Shown here: one piece after another, positions 16,390 to 24,017 of the stretch | How the letters are laid out: every line of letters starts with the position of its first letter | How positions within the stretch are numbered: position 1 is the stretch's first letter | NCBI RefSeq assembly: GCF_039543225.1 | Contig: NZ_BAABJI010000002.1 | Location: forward strand, 558,001 to 622,000 | Direction: 5' to 3' | DNA from: Mucilaginibacter defluvii | GTDB taxonomy: Bacteria > Bacteroidota > Bacteroidia > Sphingobacteriales > Sphingobacteriaceae | Length of the DNA: 64,000 nucleotides | Position numbers and translations under genes: made by a program | Notes under the pieces: model-generated | Databases searched by the model: none | Seen by the model: only the letters and a program-made list of their open reading frames with translations | What the model was told of the DNA's origin: nothing

Positions 16390-16638
16390 ATGCCTGAACA
16401 AAACTCTTATATGCTCTTTTATGAGGTTGACGTTTCGCCTGATAATAAGGCATCCGTTAAGTTTTCGCTTGATCGTTTTCCTCTTGAAATGATACCGGAA
16501 CTTGTTAAACAGCTTAACCAACACTTATTTCTTGAAGCTGCTCGTAAAGGTTTTTACGATGAGCGCCGGCATCATGCTAACCTGGCAAATCAAACTCATG
16601 ATGATTGGTTGGCTAAACAGCTACAACTATTTAATTAA
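16390..16638 (+). CDS. Phage hypothetical protein (82 aa) upstream of Rep
   Basis: An 82-residue helical, charged protein (YEVDVSPDNKASVKFSLDRFP, then HHANLANQTHDDWLAKQLQLF). An ATG at 16385 is in another frame and gives only a short shadow, so ATG 16390 is used. It sits 3 nt before the replication gene and 19 nt after the T9-AACCTTT unit, so it probably shares a transcript with rep. In ssDNA phages this position often holds a small DNA-binding or Rep-modulating protein; not shown here. Confidence 0.65.
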   Translation: MPEQNSYMLFYEVDVSPDNKASVKFSLDRFPLEMIPELVKQLNQHLFLEAARKGFYDERRHHANLANQTHDDWLAKQLQLFN

Positions 16639-16641
16639 ACT

Positions 16642-17967
16642 ATGATCGATACCATTAAACTAAGATTAAACAATGTCAGCAATTATCCGCTTACTAAATT
16701 CAGGTATGAACACACGGACAAAGAGGGAAAAACCCTTATCTCTGTGGATGAGAATACCGGTGAGTGTTTCAATGATACTAAAGTTAGGGCTATACTGCAC
16801 CATGATACCGGTAATATTATTCCTCTTACTAAATCTAACAGTCTGTATAACGCTTCTTCTAATTATAAACTACTGTATAAATATTATATCAAAAGTGATT
16901 GCTTAGATTTTGAGTTTTCAATTCCAAAATATTTATATGGTTCAAATATTTTACAGTTTGTAAAATGGCATGACCAGGATAGCGACGGTATGTATCGTTA
17001 TTTGATGGGCTTCATAAAATCATTTTTTAATAAGTATAGCCTTGAACCCATTGATTTCAAAGATATTTCTATTCATCGTATTGATTTTAGTTATAATCAG
17101 TTCTTTAATTCTAAATATGACGCTTTAAAATATCTCAGTGAGCAAAAGCAATTATTGCCGAAATATGCTCGTTCAACAAAGAATGATTATACTAATTATG
17201 ATACGTCTTTAACTTATGTTACCAAGCGTTATTCTTTTAAAATATATCATAAAGGAACTGAGTTTCATAAACATGATAAGCGTAAACTTTCTATTAAAAA
17301 TCCTACAGGTATTCCGCTTTTAGAGTTACAGGATCAATCTGATAGGATGTTGCGTTATGAGATTACATTCCGCAAAGCGCAAATAGATTATTTCTTTCGT
17401 GAAAAACAGCTTTATTCCGATTATGTTAAATTTTTCTTTAATGAGCGTTCACGTAAATCATTTAGGCAAATGCAGCCGCAATTATACAGGGATGTTTTAA
17501 ACTTCTGTGAGCGTGGTCATAATTATGTTTGTGCGCCTGTCGTACAGGCTACCGCTATTCGTACCGGTGATGTACATTTTAGTAAGCCGGTTTTTGATGA
17601 GTTGTATCGTTTCTTTTGGGGTTATGTTAAAAAATTTCAGCTTAATTGTAAACTGTCTATTATGGATGTTATTGAGCGGGTAGATCAAAAGAATAAAGAA
17701 CGAGATGAGCTTAGTGATGCGGCTTTGCGGCGCAAAAACTCGTTCAATAAACCTATGGTCGTGGCTTTGTCTTTGCTTACGCAATATTATTCGCTTGATG
17801 ATCTTCGCAAATCTAACCTTTTGCCTCGTTCGACGTTTTTTAGGTATCAAAAGCAACTTAATGAACTCGGTGTTACTTCACATGGTCGCCTGGTTGACAT
17901 ACCTCCTCCGTCGCTTGACTATCAAGAGTATTTAGCTATATTTGGTCATATTCATAATACACATTAA
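16642..17967 (+). CDS. Rolling-circle replication initiation protein (phage_X/CRI type)
   Basis: A 441-residue protein with the pattern of phage/plasmid gene II/X replication proteins: SIHRIDFSYN (143-152), the diagnostic FKIYHKGTEFHKHDKRK block (199-215) and MLRYEITFRK (236-245). These enzymes nick the plus strand at the origin through a tyrosine and drive rolling-circle replication. The C-terminal ~90 residues hold a helix-turn-helix-like segment (SLDDLRKSNLLPRSTFFRYQKQ) likely to bind the origin. The candidate origin is the structured gap starting about 400 bp downstream. The family match is by eye. Confidence 0.85.
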   Translation: MIDTIKLRLNNVSNYPLTKFRYEHTDKEGKTLISVDENTGECFNDTKVRAILHHDTGNIIPLTKSNSLYNASSNYKLLYKYYIKSDCLDFEFSIPKYLYGSNILQFVKWHDQDSDGMYRYLMGFIKSFFNKYSLEPIDFKDISIHRIDFSYNQFFNSKYDALKYLSEQKQLLPKYARSTKNDYTNYDTSLTYVTKRYSFKIYHKGTEFHKHDKRKLSIKNPTGIPLLELQDQSDRMLRYEITFRKAQIDYFFREKQLYSDYVKFFFNERSRKSFRQMQPQLYRDVLNFCERGHNYVCAPVVQATAIRTGDVHFSKPVFDELYRFFWGYVKKFQLNCKLSIMDVIERVDQKNKERDELSDAALRRKNSFNKPMVVALSLLTQYYSLDDLRKSNLLPRSTFFRYQKQLNELGVTSHGRLVDIPPPSLDYQEYLAIFGHIHNTH

Positions 17968-17968
17968 A

Positions 17969-18367
17969 ATGAAAACTCTATTAACCTTATTGCTCTTAGG
18001 TATTGGTTTAAATGCCTCTGCTCAGCTAAACTACTGCACATCCTCTATTCCGTCTGTTTCCTTGTCTATTCACGTTAATAAGGAAAAACCGCAACTATCT
18101 AACGTTGTTTTTGCCTCGGGTCGTGACTTTCCGACAATCTTTCTGATTAAGGGTTCAAAACAGATTTTAGATAAGGATTTGTTATTAATTTCTCGTGCTG
18201 ATGGTAAAGAGGATTTGTATTTATCTTTTGGTTTAGGTTTTGATAACGTTACTATATATGACGCTAATTTAAAGCCTGTTTATACTATGCAAAATGATAG
18301 TAAATTAAAAGATCGTATTGTTGCAAAGCTGAATAAAAGCACTTTAACCATAAATGATTTTTTTTAA
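17969..18367 (+). CDS. Phage-encoded secreted protein (132 aa)
   Basis: The likely start is ATG 17969, one base after the rep stop, because it opens a textbook signal peptide KTLLTLLLLGIGLNASAQ; a longer frame from 17942 would bury it. The mature ~113 residues are soluble and beta-rich with a single Cys (LNYCTSSIPSVSLSIHVNK). No virion or lysis motif is seen. Export to the periplasm by the host Sec system suggests an accessory (moron) role such as superinfection exclusion or surface modification; this is inference. Confidence 0.7.
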   Translation: MKTLLTLLLLGIGLNASAQLNYCTSSIPSVSLSIHVNKEKPQLSNVVFASGRDFPTIFLIKGSKQILDKDLLLISRADGKEDLYLSFGLGFDNVTIYDANLKPVYTMQNDSKLKDRIVAKLNKSTLTINDFF

Positions 18368-18563
18368 GTTTGTAACTCATTGATTTACAGTACAAAAAAA
18401 AATTAATAATTTTTTGTATTGTAAATCTTTTATCTATCTTAGTGGTGTACTCCTGATGCGAAATCGGGTACTTGTACTAAGCTGACATACTACCGTTGCC
18501 CTCCTGGTTTCCTCGCTCCTACTGAGGTATTTCTAATAACCGGCTCAAAAGGGAAAAACCTAT
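18368..18563. other. Structured non-coding region: candidate phage origin and packaging signal
   Basis: The longest non-coding part of the element. An 18-bp AT-rich stem pairs 18382-18399 with 18410-18427 (one G-T pair). A second, GC-richer cruciform spans 18438-18481: CTTAGT/ACTAAG at the base, GTAC/GTAC above it, then CTGAT/ATCGG around a GCGAA loop. This follows rep and directly precedes the right dif-like site, as origin regions do in several integrating ssDNA phages. The structures are read directly; the role is inference. The remaining gap to 18706 shows no gene. Confidence 0.6.
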
Positions 18564-18591
18564 AGTTTACATACTATTAATTATTAGAATA
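18564..18591. other. Right provirus junction (attR): dif-like XerCD site
   Basis: AGTTTACATAC (18564-18574), TATTAA, TTATTAGAATA (18581-18591). It matches the left site at 22 of 28 positions with an identical TATTAATTAT core. Combining the outer arms of both sites rebuilds the empty chromosomal site; combining the inner arms gives the phage site. Core-to-core distance is 12,479 bp. Confidence 0.75.
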
Positions 18592-18706
18592 TTTTTAGTT
18601 AGATAGAATTTATTGGCGTTGGTTTAAAATCCAAATAAAAGCAACATCCTTTTTACATGCGCTTAGTTTGGCATAACTTATATTTACACTAAAAACCAAC
18701 CAACAA

Positions 18707-19741
18707 ATGATTAAACTATTTACCAGCACAAATTTGCTTTTACTTTTTTACGTAGCAGCTTTTGCTCAAAGCACATCAGGCAATGCTAACGGACAAAACA
18801 CACAGCGCCGGCGCTTTCAACCAAAACCTTACAGCATAATAATCAATGATGTTGCAAAAACCAAGGTTGACACGGCTAAGATTGGCGTCGCTTTTAGAAA
18901 TACCTATCCAGGTTTTGCTACAGCCGATGGTTATCGTACAAAGCGTGAAGTAACGATGCGCATTATAGATACCGCTAAAAGCTTTACAATAAAAGCTATC
19001 CCGGGAGAAATTGTAGTTAATGGTAAATGGCTCAAAAATAAAAAGAACCTCGCAGGTTTAGCACAACATCTTGATAACGCGTTTCATAAAAACTGGTCAT
19101 CGGTAGATACAGTAAAAAAAGACGGATATTCGCTGGTATTTATTAATAAAAACTCAAATTTTGACGCTACAATTCAAAAGAATTTGATCGAAACGTATTT
19201 CGAGGTTTATCCAAAACTTGTAAGCATGTTTAACGATAAAGCCACGCACGATGTGGTATTTGTAACCGATACAGCTTACAATGGCGTAGCCGAGGCTTCA
19301 GGAAACCGTATTTTATTTTCTACGAAATACATGAACAAGTTTCCCTATGATGTTGACGTAGTTACACACGAAGGTATGCATATTGTTCAGGGTTATGGGT
19401 ACAGTTACGGCCGTGATCTGGTTTGGCTGACCGAGGGTATCGCCGACTTTATCCGCTACAAATACGGTGTAGATAATGTGGGTTCAAAATGGTTTCTGCC
19501 GTCATTTAAGGCTAAACCGCAGGGTTATAAAGACAGCTACCGCGTTACAGCTCGTTTTTTTGAATGGATAGACCAAAAAATCAAACCAGGAATGATTGTA
19601 GCTATTGATAAACAGCTCAGAAACGGCACGTTTAAAGAAAGTACTTGGGTTGACCTGTCAGGTAAAACACTTGATGAATTGTGGGCAGCCTATTCAGCCG
19701 ATCCTGTTTTGCATTTGATTTACAGCAGCAAAAACATTTGA
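18707..19741 (+). CDS. Secreted BSP-family (basic secretory protein) metallopeptidase candidate
   Basis: A 344-residue protein with a signal peptide (first ~20 residues, ending AAFAQ). The C-terminal half matches the plant and bacterial basic-secretory-protein peptidase family: VVTHEGMHIVQGYGY contains the zinc motif HEGMH, followed by WLTEGIADFIRYKYG, typical of the third-ligand region. It probably acts as an extracytoplasmic zinc endopeptidase. It lies just outside the right att site, with base use like the rest of the chromosome, so I count it as host. Confidence 0.8.
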   Translation: MIKLFTSTNLLLLFYVAAFAQSTSGNANGQNTQRRRFQPKPYSIIINDVAKTKVDTAKIGVAFRNTYPGFATADGYRTKREVTMRIIDTAKSFTIKAIPGEIVVNGKWLKNKKNLAGLAQHLDNAFHKNWSSVDTVKKDGYSLVFINKNSNFDATIQKNLIETYFEVYPKLVSMFNDKATHDVVFVTDTAYNGVAEASGNRILFSTKYMNKFPYDVDVVTHEGMHIVQGYGYSYGRDLVWLTEGIADFIRYKYGVDNVGSKWFLPSFKAKPQGYKDSYRVTARFFEWIDQKIKPGMIVAIDKQLRNGTFKESTWVDLSGKTLDELWAAYSADPVLHLIYSSKNI

Positions 19742-19855
19742 GAAATCACACACTATGATTGAAACGGATTTATTTGTCTTTTCGCAGCCGGATAACTCCG
19801 TTCCAATTAATTAAGGACAACCCAGTAGGTAATTTACTTCAACTATCTATTAAGT

Positions 19856-20026
19856 TTACTGATTTTTTACATGAAAAGTAGTAAAGCATTTCATGCACTT
19901 ATAGCGTTTAGAACCGGGCGAGATAGTTTTAACAAGTAAATTGCGTTTAAGCCGGGTTAAAATTACGTTACCACACTTCGGACATTTGTTGACGTCCGAA
20001 GATATCGATATTGAGGGTGCAGACAT
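19856..20026 (-). CDS. Small zinc-ribbon protein
   Basis: A 56-residue protein if started at ATG 20026 (MSAPSISISSDVN...); a longer frame from 20047 is possible. Two knuckles CPKCGN and YKCMKCF spaced about 27 residues apart form a zinc ribbon. The centre is basic (TRLKRNLLVKT). Such mini ribbons bind nucleic acid or partner proteins; the role is not known. It stands alone on the minus strand. Confidence 0.6.
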   Translation of the reverse strand: MSAPSISISSDVNKCPKCGNVILTRLKRNLLVKTISPGSKRYKCMKCFTTFHVKNQ

Positions 20027-20117
20027 AGTAAAAATAAGGGTCTGCAAAAATATTGTTATGTATAATGTTTACCTAATTATCGATGTTAAGTTTTAATAAA
20101 TTATAAAACTTTTATCC

Positions 20118-20801
20118 CTATGTTGTTCTTCGCGTTTGGATTGCAGCAACCCATTCGTCATGGTTACAACGCTTACACTGCCCCGCGGTGGTTCGTTCTT
20201 CAACCTGCCCGCAAAATGTGCAAGCATAGGCACCGTCTGCTTTAACATGCTTTGAGCGCTGGTTGTAGGGCTTTGGTAGAACAGGTAACCCCGGCCGAAC
20301 TTCGTCATCATTATAAAAGAAAAAGCTTACCTGCCCGTTAGTTTCCAGGATGGCAGTGCGCACCTGCCCTACATGTTCTATGCTCATGCCGCGCATCTCA
20401 GCAAAAAATTCATCCTTAGCAAATGTATTATCAGTCTCTTCCTGTAACGTAAACATGCCATCTTCAATTATGTACATGGCGTTACCTTCAAGTATGTTTT
20501 CAAACTTTTCGTTTTTAGCTGCAAAATAAGTAAGTACGCGGTAAAATGCTAAGATGATCACAAATACTAAAAGCGATGGAAGAATGGCAAAATCTTTATT
20601 AAACATCGGATCGCCGGCTGCAGAGCCAAGCGCGATAATAATTGCTACCTCAAAAATACTGAGTTGCCTCACCCCTTTCTTGCCCGACAGCCGGAGCAAT
20701 ATTAAGATGAAAGCGAACATTAAAACAGTGCGTAAAACAATCTCCGTGATATAACTTAAGTCGAGATCATTAACAAATATCTTATGCAGGTCAAATTCCA
20801 T
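20118..20801 (-). CDS. DUF421/YetF-like membrane protein with C-terminal zinc ribbon
   Basis: A 227-residue protein with three N-terminal membrane helices (IVLRTVLMFAFILILLRLSGKKGVRQLS, FEVAIIIALGSAAG, LPSLLVFVIILAFYRVLTYF) and a soluble domain. LSGKKGVRQLSIFEVAIIIALGSAAGDPM is the classic YetF/DUF421 signature. The last ~40 residues add a zinc ribbon (CTFCG, CKRC). The molecular role of the family is unclear. Monocistronic. The 242-bp gap upstream (20802-21043) shows nothing distinct. Confidence 0.85.
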   Translation of the reverse strand: MEFDLHKIFVNDLDLSYITEIVLRTVLMFAFILILLRLSGKKGVRQLSIFEVAIIIALGSAAGDPMFNKDFAILPSLLVFVIILAFYRVLTYFAAKNEKFENILEGNAMYIIEDGMFTLQEETDNTFAKDEFFAEMRGMSIEHVGQVRTAILETNGQVSFFFYNDDEVRPGLPVLPKPYNQRSKHVKADGAYACTFCGQVEERTTAGQCKRCNHDEWVAAIQTRRTT

Positions 20802-21043
20802 ATATCAAATAGTATTAAGAATACCCGATAAACAGAATATAATACGTTTTTGTTGTTTACTCCCTAGATAAGTTACAATCGCGATTTAGGCACACGCCTT
20901 TATTATATGTTTACTTTTTAAACCGGTTATAACATTTACTGATTTTACCCGAATAAAATTAAAGTAACCTATCCCCTTTCGCTTATCAAAAACAAAATAA
21001 CGGCGTCCCACAAATCAGTATTTTAATGAACAGGTCTGTTTTA

Positions 21044-21304
21044 TTAACCGGGTAACAAATTAAGCGGATCAAGTTTATATTCGATTCTCCAACGCTCAAT
21101 AATCGGCTGCTCCACTTGTATTTGCCGGTACTCGTCAGGCGCCATAATAGGCACGCCGTAAACTATGGGGTAAACCCTGCTACAGCACTTGCATGACAGC
21201 AAGCCTTCTATTACATTTTTCCCTGTATCCTGAGCCAATATTTTCAATTGCAAATCCTGCTTATCAAACGGGCAGCAAAGCTTATTTATCGTATTGATTT
21301 TCAT
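21044..21304 (-). CDS. Trm112-like zinc-finger protein
   Basis: An 86-residue protein with LCCPFDKQDLQL at the N terminus, SCKCCSRVYPIVYGVPIMAPDE in the middle, the pattern of Trm112/YcaR-type proteins that bind zinc and activate SAM-dependent methyltransferases. It is the last gene of a TPP-riboswitch operon that also contains a methyltransferase, which suggests an activator-enzyme pair. Its start overlaps the ThiE-like gene by 23 nt. Confidence 0.8.
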   Translation of the reverse strand: MKINTINKLCCPFDKQDLQLKILAQDTGKNVIEGLLSCKCCSRVYPIVYGVPIMAPDEYRQIQVEQPIIERWRIEYKLDPLNLLPG

Positions 21305-21959
21305 AATTATTATAGTTTTTTGTTAAAGCGTTTTTGTAACGTAAAACTTCGTGATACGGATTGGCAGCGCTCATTATACCAGATATTACGGCGATGCCAT
21401 CAAACGGCGTTTGCCTTTTAAGATCGAGCATATTATCAGGCGTTATACCACCTGAAACAATCAAAGGCAGCGTGGTAATTTCTTTCGCTTGTTTCACTGT
21501 TGAAGGCGTTACAATAGTACAACTACCTGCCGAAAGTGATGGAAACATAGCACAGAATGAAACATAGTGCAAGCGGTTCTTATCAGCCCATCTAACAACA
21601 TCAACATCACCGGAACAGGTTATACCTGCCAGAAACGGACGGCTGATGTGTCGCTTGATCAACTCGTAATCATTAGGAATGGCATCAAAGTGTACGCCAT
21701 CCAAAAAAGGTGACTCAACTAATAGTTCCCACTCATTGTCAATAAATAAAGGCACGTTATAAGCAGCACATAACCCGGAAACCGTGGCGATATATTCCAA
21801 CTTATTGGTACCCGCCAACGAATTATTCCAGAGCTGAACGGCCGCGAGTCCGGCTTTTAAAGCTGCCGCAAGCTTTGATAGCAGCAGCGACCGTTCCATA
21901 GCCGGATCAATAACCAAATATACGCCGCCAGTTATAGCTTTAATTTCACTCATTTCCAC
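21282..21959 (-). CDS. ThiE/TenI-like protein with altered active site
   Basis: A 225-residue TIM-barrel protein of the thiamin-phosphate synthase family: VYLVIDP opening, VQLWNNS, PLFIDNEWELL, GVHF, YVSFCAMFPS, PLIVSGGITPDNM and GIAVISGIM. True ThiE has GVHLGQED-type pyrophosphate contacts; here the run is GVHFDAIPND and lacks the QED, so catalysis of the normal reaction is doubtful. Being behind a TPP riboswitch keeps it in thiamin metabolism. Overlaps both neighbours. Confidence 0.8.
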   Translation of the reverse strand: MEMSEIKAITGGVYLVIDPAMERSLLLSKLAAALKAGLAAVQLWNNSLAGTNKLEYIATVSGLCAAYNVPLFIDNEWELLVESPFLDGVHFDAIPNDYELIKRHISRPFLAGITCSGDVDVVRWADKNRLHYVSFCAMFPSLSAGSCTIVTPSTVKQAKEITTLPLIVSGGITPDNMLDLKRQTPFDGIAVISGIMSAANPYHEVLRYKNALTKNYNNYENQYDK

Positions 21960-22996
21960 CCTTCGTTGTAAGCTTTAAAAAAAGCATCCCAGTAAGGATC
22001 CTTCTCAAAGTATGGCATAATTTGTTCGTTATTATTTACATCAATCAATTTACAACCGTGTTGCTGATTAACGAAACTGCCTATGGCGGTGGCTTTAATT
22101 TGATGTGCATTAAGCGCCGCTATTACGGTTTGCTCCGCTCTTGGCGTAACGGCTATAATCATTGAGCCTGCGCCTACACAATAGCGCTGATCAATACCAA
22201 AAAGCTCAGTTAGCTTTTGCTGTACGTAGCCTATCGGCAAAGCATAATTATTAACCCGTACGCCGAGCCCTGACGCAAGTGCCATCTCGTAAACAGCGCC
22301 GAGCACTCCACCTTCCGTAACATCGTGCATGGCGGTTACCTGCCCGGTTGCCTTAGCGGCAAGCGCATCTGGTAGCGAAGAGGTTTGTTGAAATAGGTCA
22401 CAGCAATTATGGTAAATCGCTGTGCCAAGTTTGTTTTTTACCGTTTCCGGGAAACTCATGGCCAGTATAGCAGCTGACGATAAGGCACATTCTTTAGTAA
22501 CGATGATTACATCGCCTTGCTGAGCCTTACTGCTCACTAAAATATCATTAACAGGAGCTGTAAGTAACATGGTGCCTCCGCCGGCAATTGTGGAGTTTTG
22601 CCCGGCTATACTGCAGGTGTGCCCTCCTGTTAAGGAAACTCCTATAGCTTTACAATAGTGATGTATATGATCCCAATAAACAGCGAAATCAGGCTGCGAT
22701 AAAGTTTGAGGCAGGTTAAGCACCATTTGTGCATACATAGGCGAAAAACCGGTTGTTGCCATATCATTAGCCATTAAATGAACCGAAAGCCATGCAGACT
22801 CCGCCAGTCCGAGTGATGGAATGAGTGAAAGTGGGTCGCTTGTGAGCGCCAAACCGGTACCCGCACCAATATCAATCACTGAAACATCTACGCCAAAGGC
22901 CGGTCCATGCTTAACATTGCTTCGCTCAAAGCCCAGGCGCGGCAATATCAATTCACTGAAACCGCCGCCAGAAATTTTTCCGGATAGTTGATTCAT
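21950..22996 (-). CDS. AIR-synthase-related (PurM/HypE/ThiL superfamily) protein
   Basis: A 348-residue protein with an N-terminal PurM-like dimerisation region and TSDPLSLIPSLGLAESAWLSVHLMANDMATTG, typical of AIR-synthase-related proteins that bind ATP and phosphorylated substrates. A second block, TGGHTCSIAGQNSTIAGGG and HDVTEGGVLGAVYEMA, fits the C-terminal PurM half. The exact reaction is unknown; ThiL (thiamin-phosphate kinase) is a distant relative. It overlaps the ThiE-like gene by 10 nt and follows the methyltransferase by 4 nt. Confidence 0.8.
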   Translation of the reverse strand: MNQLSGKISGGGFSELILPRLGFERSNVKHGPAFGVDVSVIDIGAGTGLALTSDPLSLIPSLGLAESAWLSVHLMANDMATTGFSPMYAQMVLNLPQTLSQPDFAVYWDHIHHYCKAIGVSLTGGHTCSIAGQNSTIAGGGTMLLTAPVNDILVSSKAQQGDVIIVTKECALSSAAILAMSFPETVKNKLGTAIYHNCCDLFQQTSSLPDALAAKATGQVTAMHDVTEGGVLGAVYEMALASGLGVRVNNYALPIGYVQQKLTELFGIDQRYCVGAGSMIIAVTPRAEQTVIAALNAHQIKATAIGSFVNQQHGCKLIDVNNNEQIMPYFEKDPYWDAFFKAYNEGWK

Positions 22997-23000
22997 GCGG

Positions 23001-23726
23001 CTAAGTTTTATCGTTGAACTTTACATACAATCCAAAAAAATCACCCACGGGTACATTCCACTGCTGCACCGGGAACCACTCGGGCAAACCGGTACAAGTC
23101 CATTCCAAACTATAGTTACGCCCTTGCAACGCCTCCTCTATCTTTTCGATCAGCATACCGGGTGTGTAAAAAGTAGCCGTTACGTAAAATGGGTTTTTAC
23201 CGAATATTTGCTGTACTCGCCGACGCAGCACCTTGGGCGAATTGCGGTTCATCATACCGAAGGCAATGCCGTACCGCCCTACCCTTGCCGCCTCGCGGAT
23301 AACCTGTACCGGATCACGATAGTACTCAAATGTGGTTATAAATGCAACGGCGTCAAAAGTATGATCCTTAAATGGCATATAGTGCGAATCGGCATTAACC
23401 AAATCTCCTTTAAACAAGTGTACGGCCTGGCCAAGCATAAATGGCGAAAGATCGCCACCGGTAGCTTCAATGCCTATCTCGTGCCACCAGCGGGTAAAGC
23501 GCGTGGTTCCGCAGCCAAACTCCAGCAGTTCTTTAACACGTGCATCCTTTTTAAGTAACTGCGCCATTACTTTTTTTTGCCATACCTCGGCACGCTTGTA
23601 ACGCCCTTCGTACCATTGCTCGTAAGTGTCAGTATGTTCGCGGTTAAAAAACCATTCTTTTCGGCCTTGCCAGTTGGTAAGGCTGCGGGTCATGAGCCAG
23701 AAGTCGCCGTTTTGTTTTAGTTCCAT
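23001..23726 (-). CDS. SAM-dependent methyltransferase, TPP-riboswitch controlled
   Basis: A 241-residue class I methyltransferase with motif I LLEFGCGTTRFTRWW, a later acidic strand VAFITTFEYY and a basic C-terminal half. The start is set at ATG 23726 (MELKQNGDFW) because a longer frame to 23786 would translate through the riboswitch terminator stem. The substrate is unknown. It is the first gene of the operon and is partnered by a Trm112-like protein at the other end, a known pairing for methyltransferase activation. Confidence 0.8.
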   Translation of the reverse strand: MELKQNGDFWLMTRSLTNWQGRKEWFFNREHTDTYEQWYEGRYKRAEVWQKKVMAQLLKKDARVKELLEFGCGTTRFTRWWHEIGIEATGGDLSPFMLGQAVHLFKGDLVNADSHYMPFKDHTFDAVAFITTFEYYRDPVQVIREAARVGRYGIAFGMMNRNSPKVLRRRVQQIFGKNPFYVTATFYTPGMLIEKIEEALQGRNYSLEWTCTGLPEWFPVQQWNVPVGDFFGLYVKFNDKT

Positions 23727-23744
23727 CAGATAGGTATTAAAAGT

Positions 23745-23793
23745 AAAAGCCTTGCTCCCGGTACCGTAAAAGCGGCACAGAAACAAGGCTTTT
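23745..23793 (-). terminator. Riboswitch-controlled terminator
   Basis: AAAAGCCTTG (23745-23754) and CAAGGCTTTT (23784-23793) form a perfect 10-bp stem between the TPP aptamer and the first gene; on the minus strand it is followed by TTTTACTTTTAA. This is the expected OFF structure of a transcription-terminating TPP switch. Confidence 0.75.
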
Positions 23794-23839
23794 ATATTAA
23801 ATTGAACAGCTATAAAGCTGTAACATCCTAATGAAACCT

Positions 23840-23940
23840 ATGCATCCCTCCGCCGGTATTATCCGTATCAGGTTGTCGGGTATTATCTCAGCCTTTACTG
23901 TTGTAAAAGCACCCCGTGCAAGTGTTGGCAAGGTATGCAT
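23840..23940 (-). ncRNA. TPP (thi-box) riboswitch
   Basis: Read on the minus strand the region has the thi-box order: CACGGGGTGC, then GGCTGAGATAATACCC, then ACCTGATACGGATAATACC and GGCGGAGGGA. ATGCAT at each end (23840-23845 and 23935-23940) closes helix P1. Thiamin pyrophosphate binding would favour the terminator at 23745-23793 and switch off the four-gene operon downstream. Confidence 0.95.
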
Positions 23941-24017
23941 TGTCGTATTACAATGCAAGTTAAATTTATATTTATCTCATAATCAATGCTAAATAAAAAT
24001 CTATCAAAGTAATTGCC

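Larger units (their letters stand above)
6085..18591 (+). mobile_element. Integrated ssDNA, probably membrane-containing phage (FLiP-like provirus)
   Basis: A block of 27 densely packed plus-strand genes, many under 100 codons and with TAATG overlaps, bounded by two dif-like sites. Hallmarks are a phage_X/CRI-type replication protein, two peptidoglycan hydrolases that end in membrane anchors, many mini membrane proteins, arginine-rich peptides and a 34-kDa candidate capsid protein. Terminase, portal, tail, packaging ATPase and integrase genes are not visible. Third codon positions are visibly T-rich, as is usual in ssDNA phages. Core to core the element measures 12,479 bp. This combination fits the icosahedral internal-membrane ssDNA phages typified by Flavobacterium phage FLiP; homology to FLiP was not tested. 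Confidence 0.85.

Noticed and set aside
6249..18367. PRD1/PM2-like dsDNA membrane phage
   Set aside because: No packaging ATPase is visible, and a phage_X/CRI Rep with T-rich codons fits an ssDNA genome better. Capsid fold alone cannot decide.
6249..18367. Microvirus (gokushovirus-like) provirus
   Set aside because: No protein resembles the ~500-residue VP1 capsid or the pilot protein, and many membrane proteins plus two lytic enzymes do not fit.
18707..19741. BSP-type peptidase as a phage cargo gene
   Set aside because: It lies outside the right att site and its codon usage looks like the host's.
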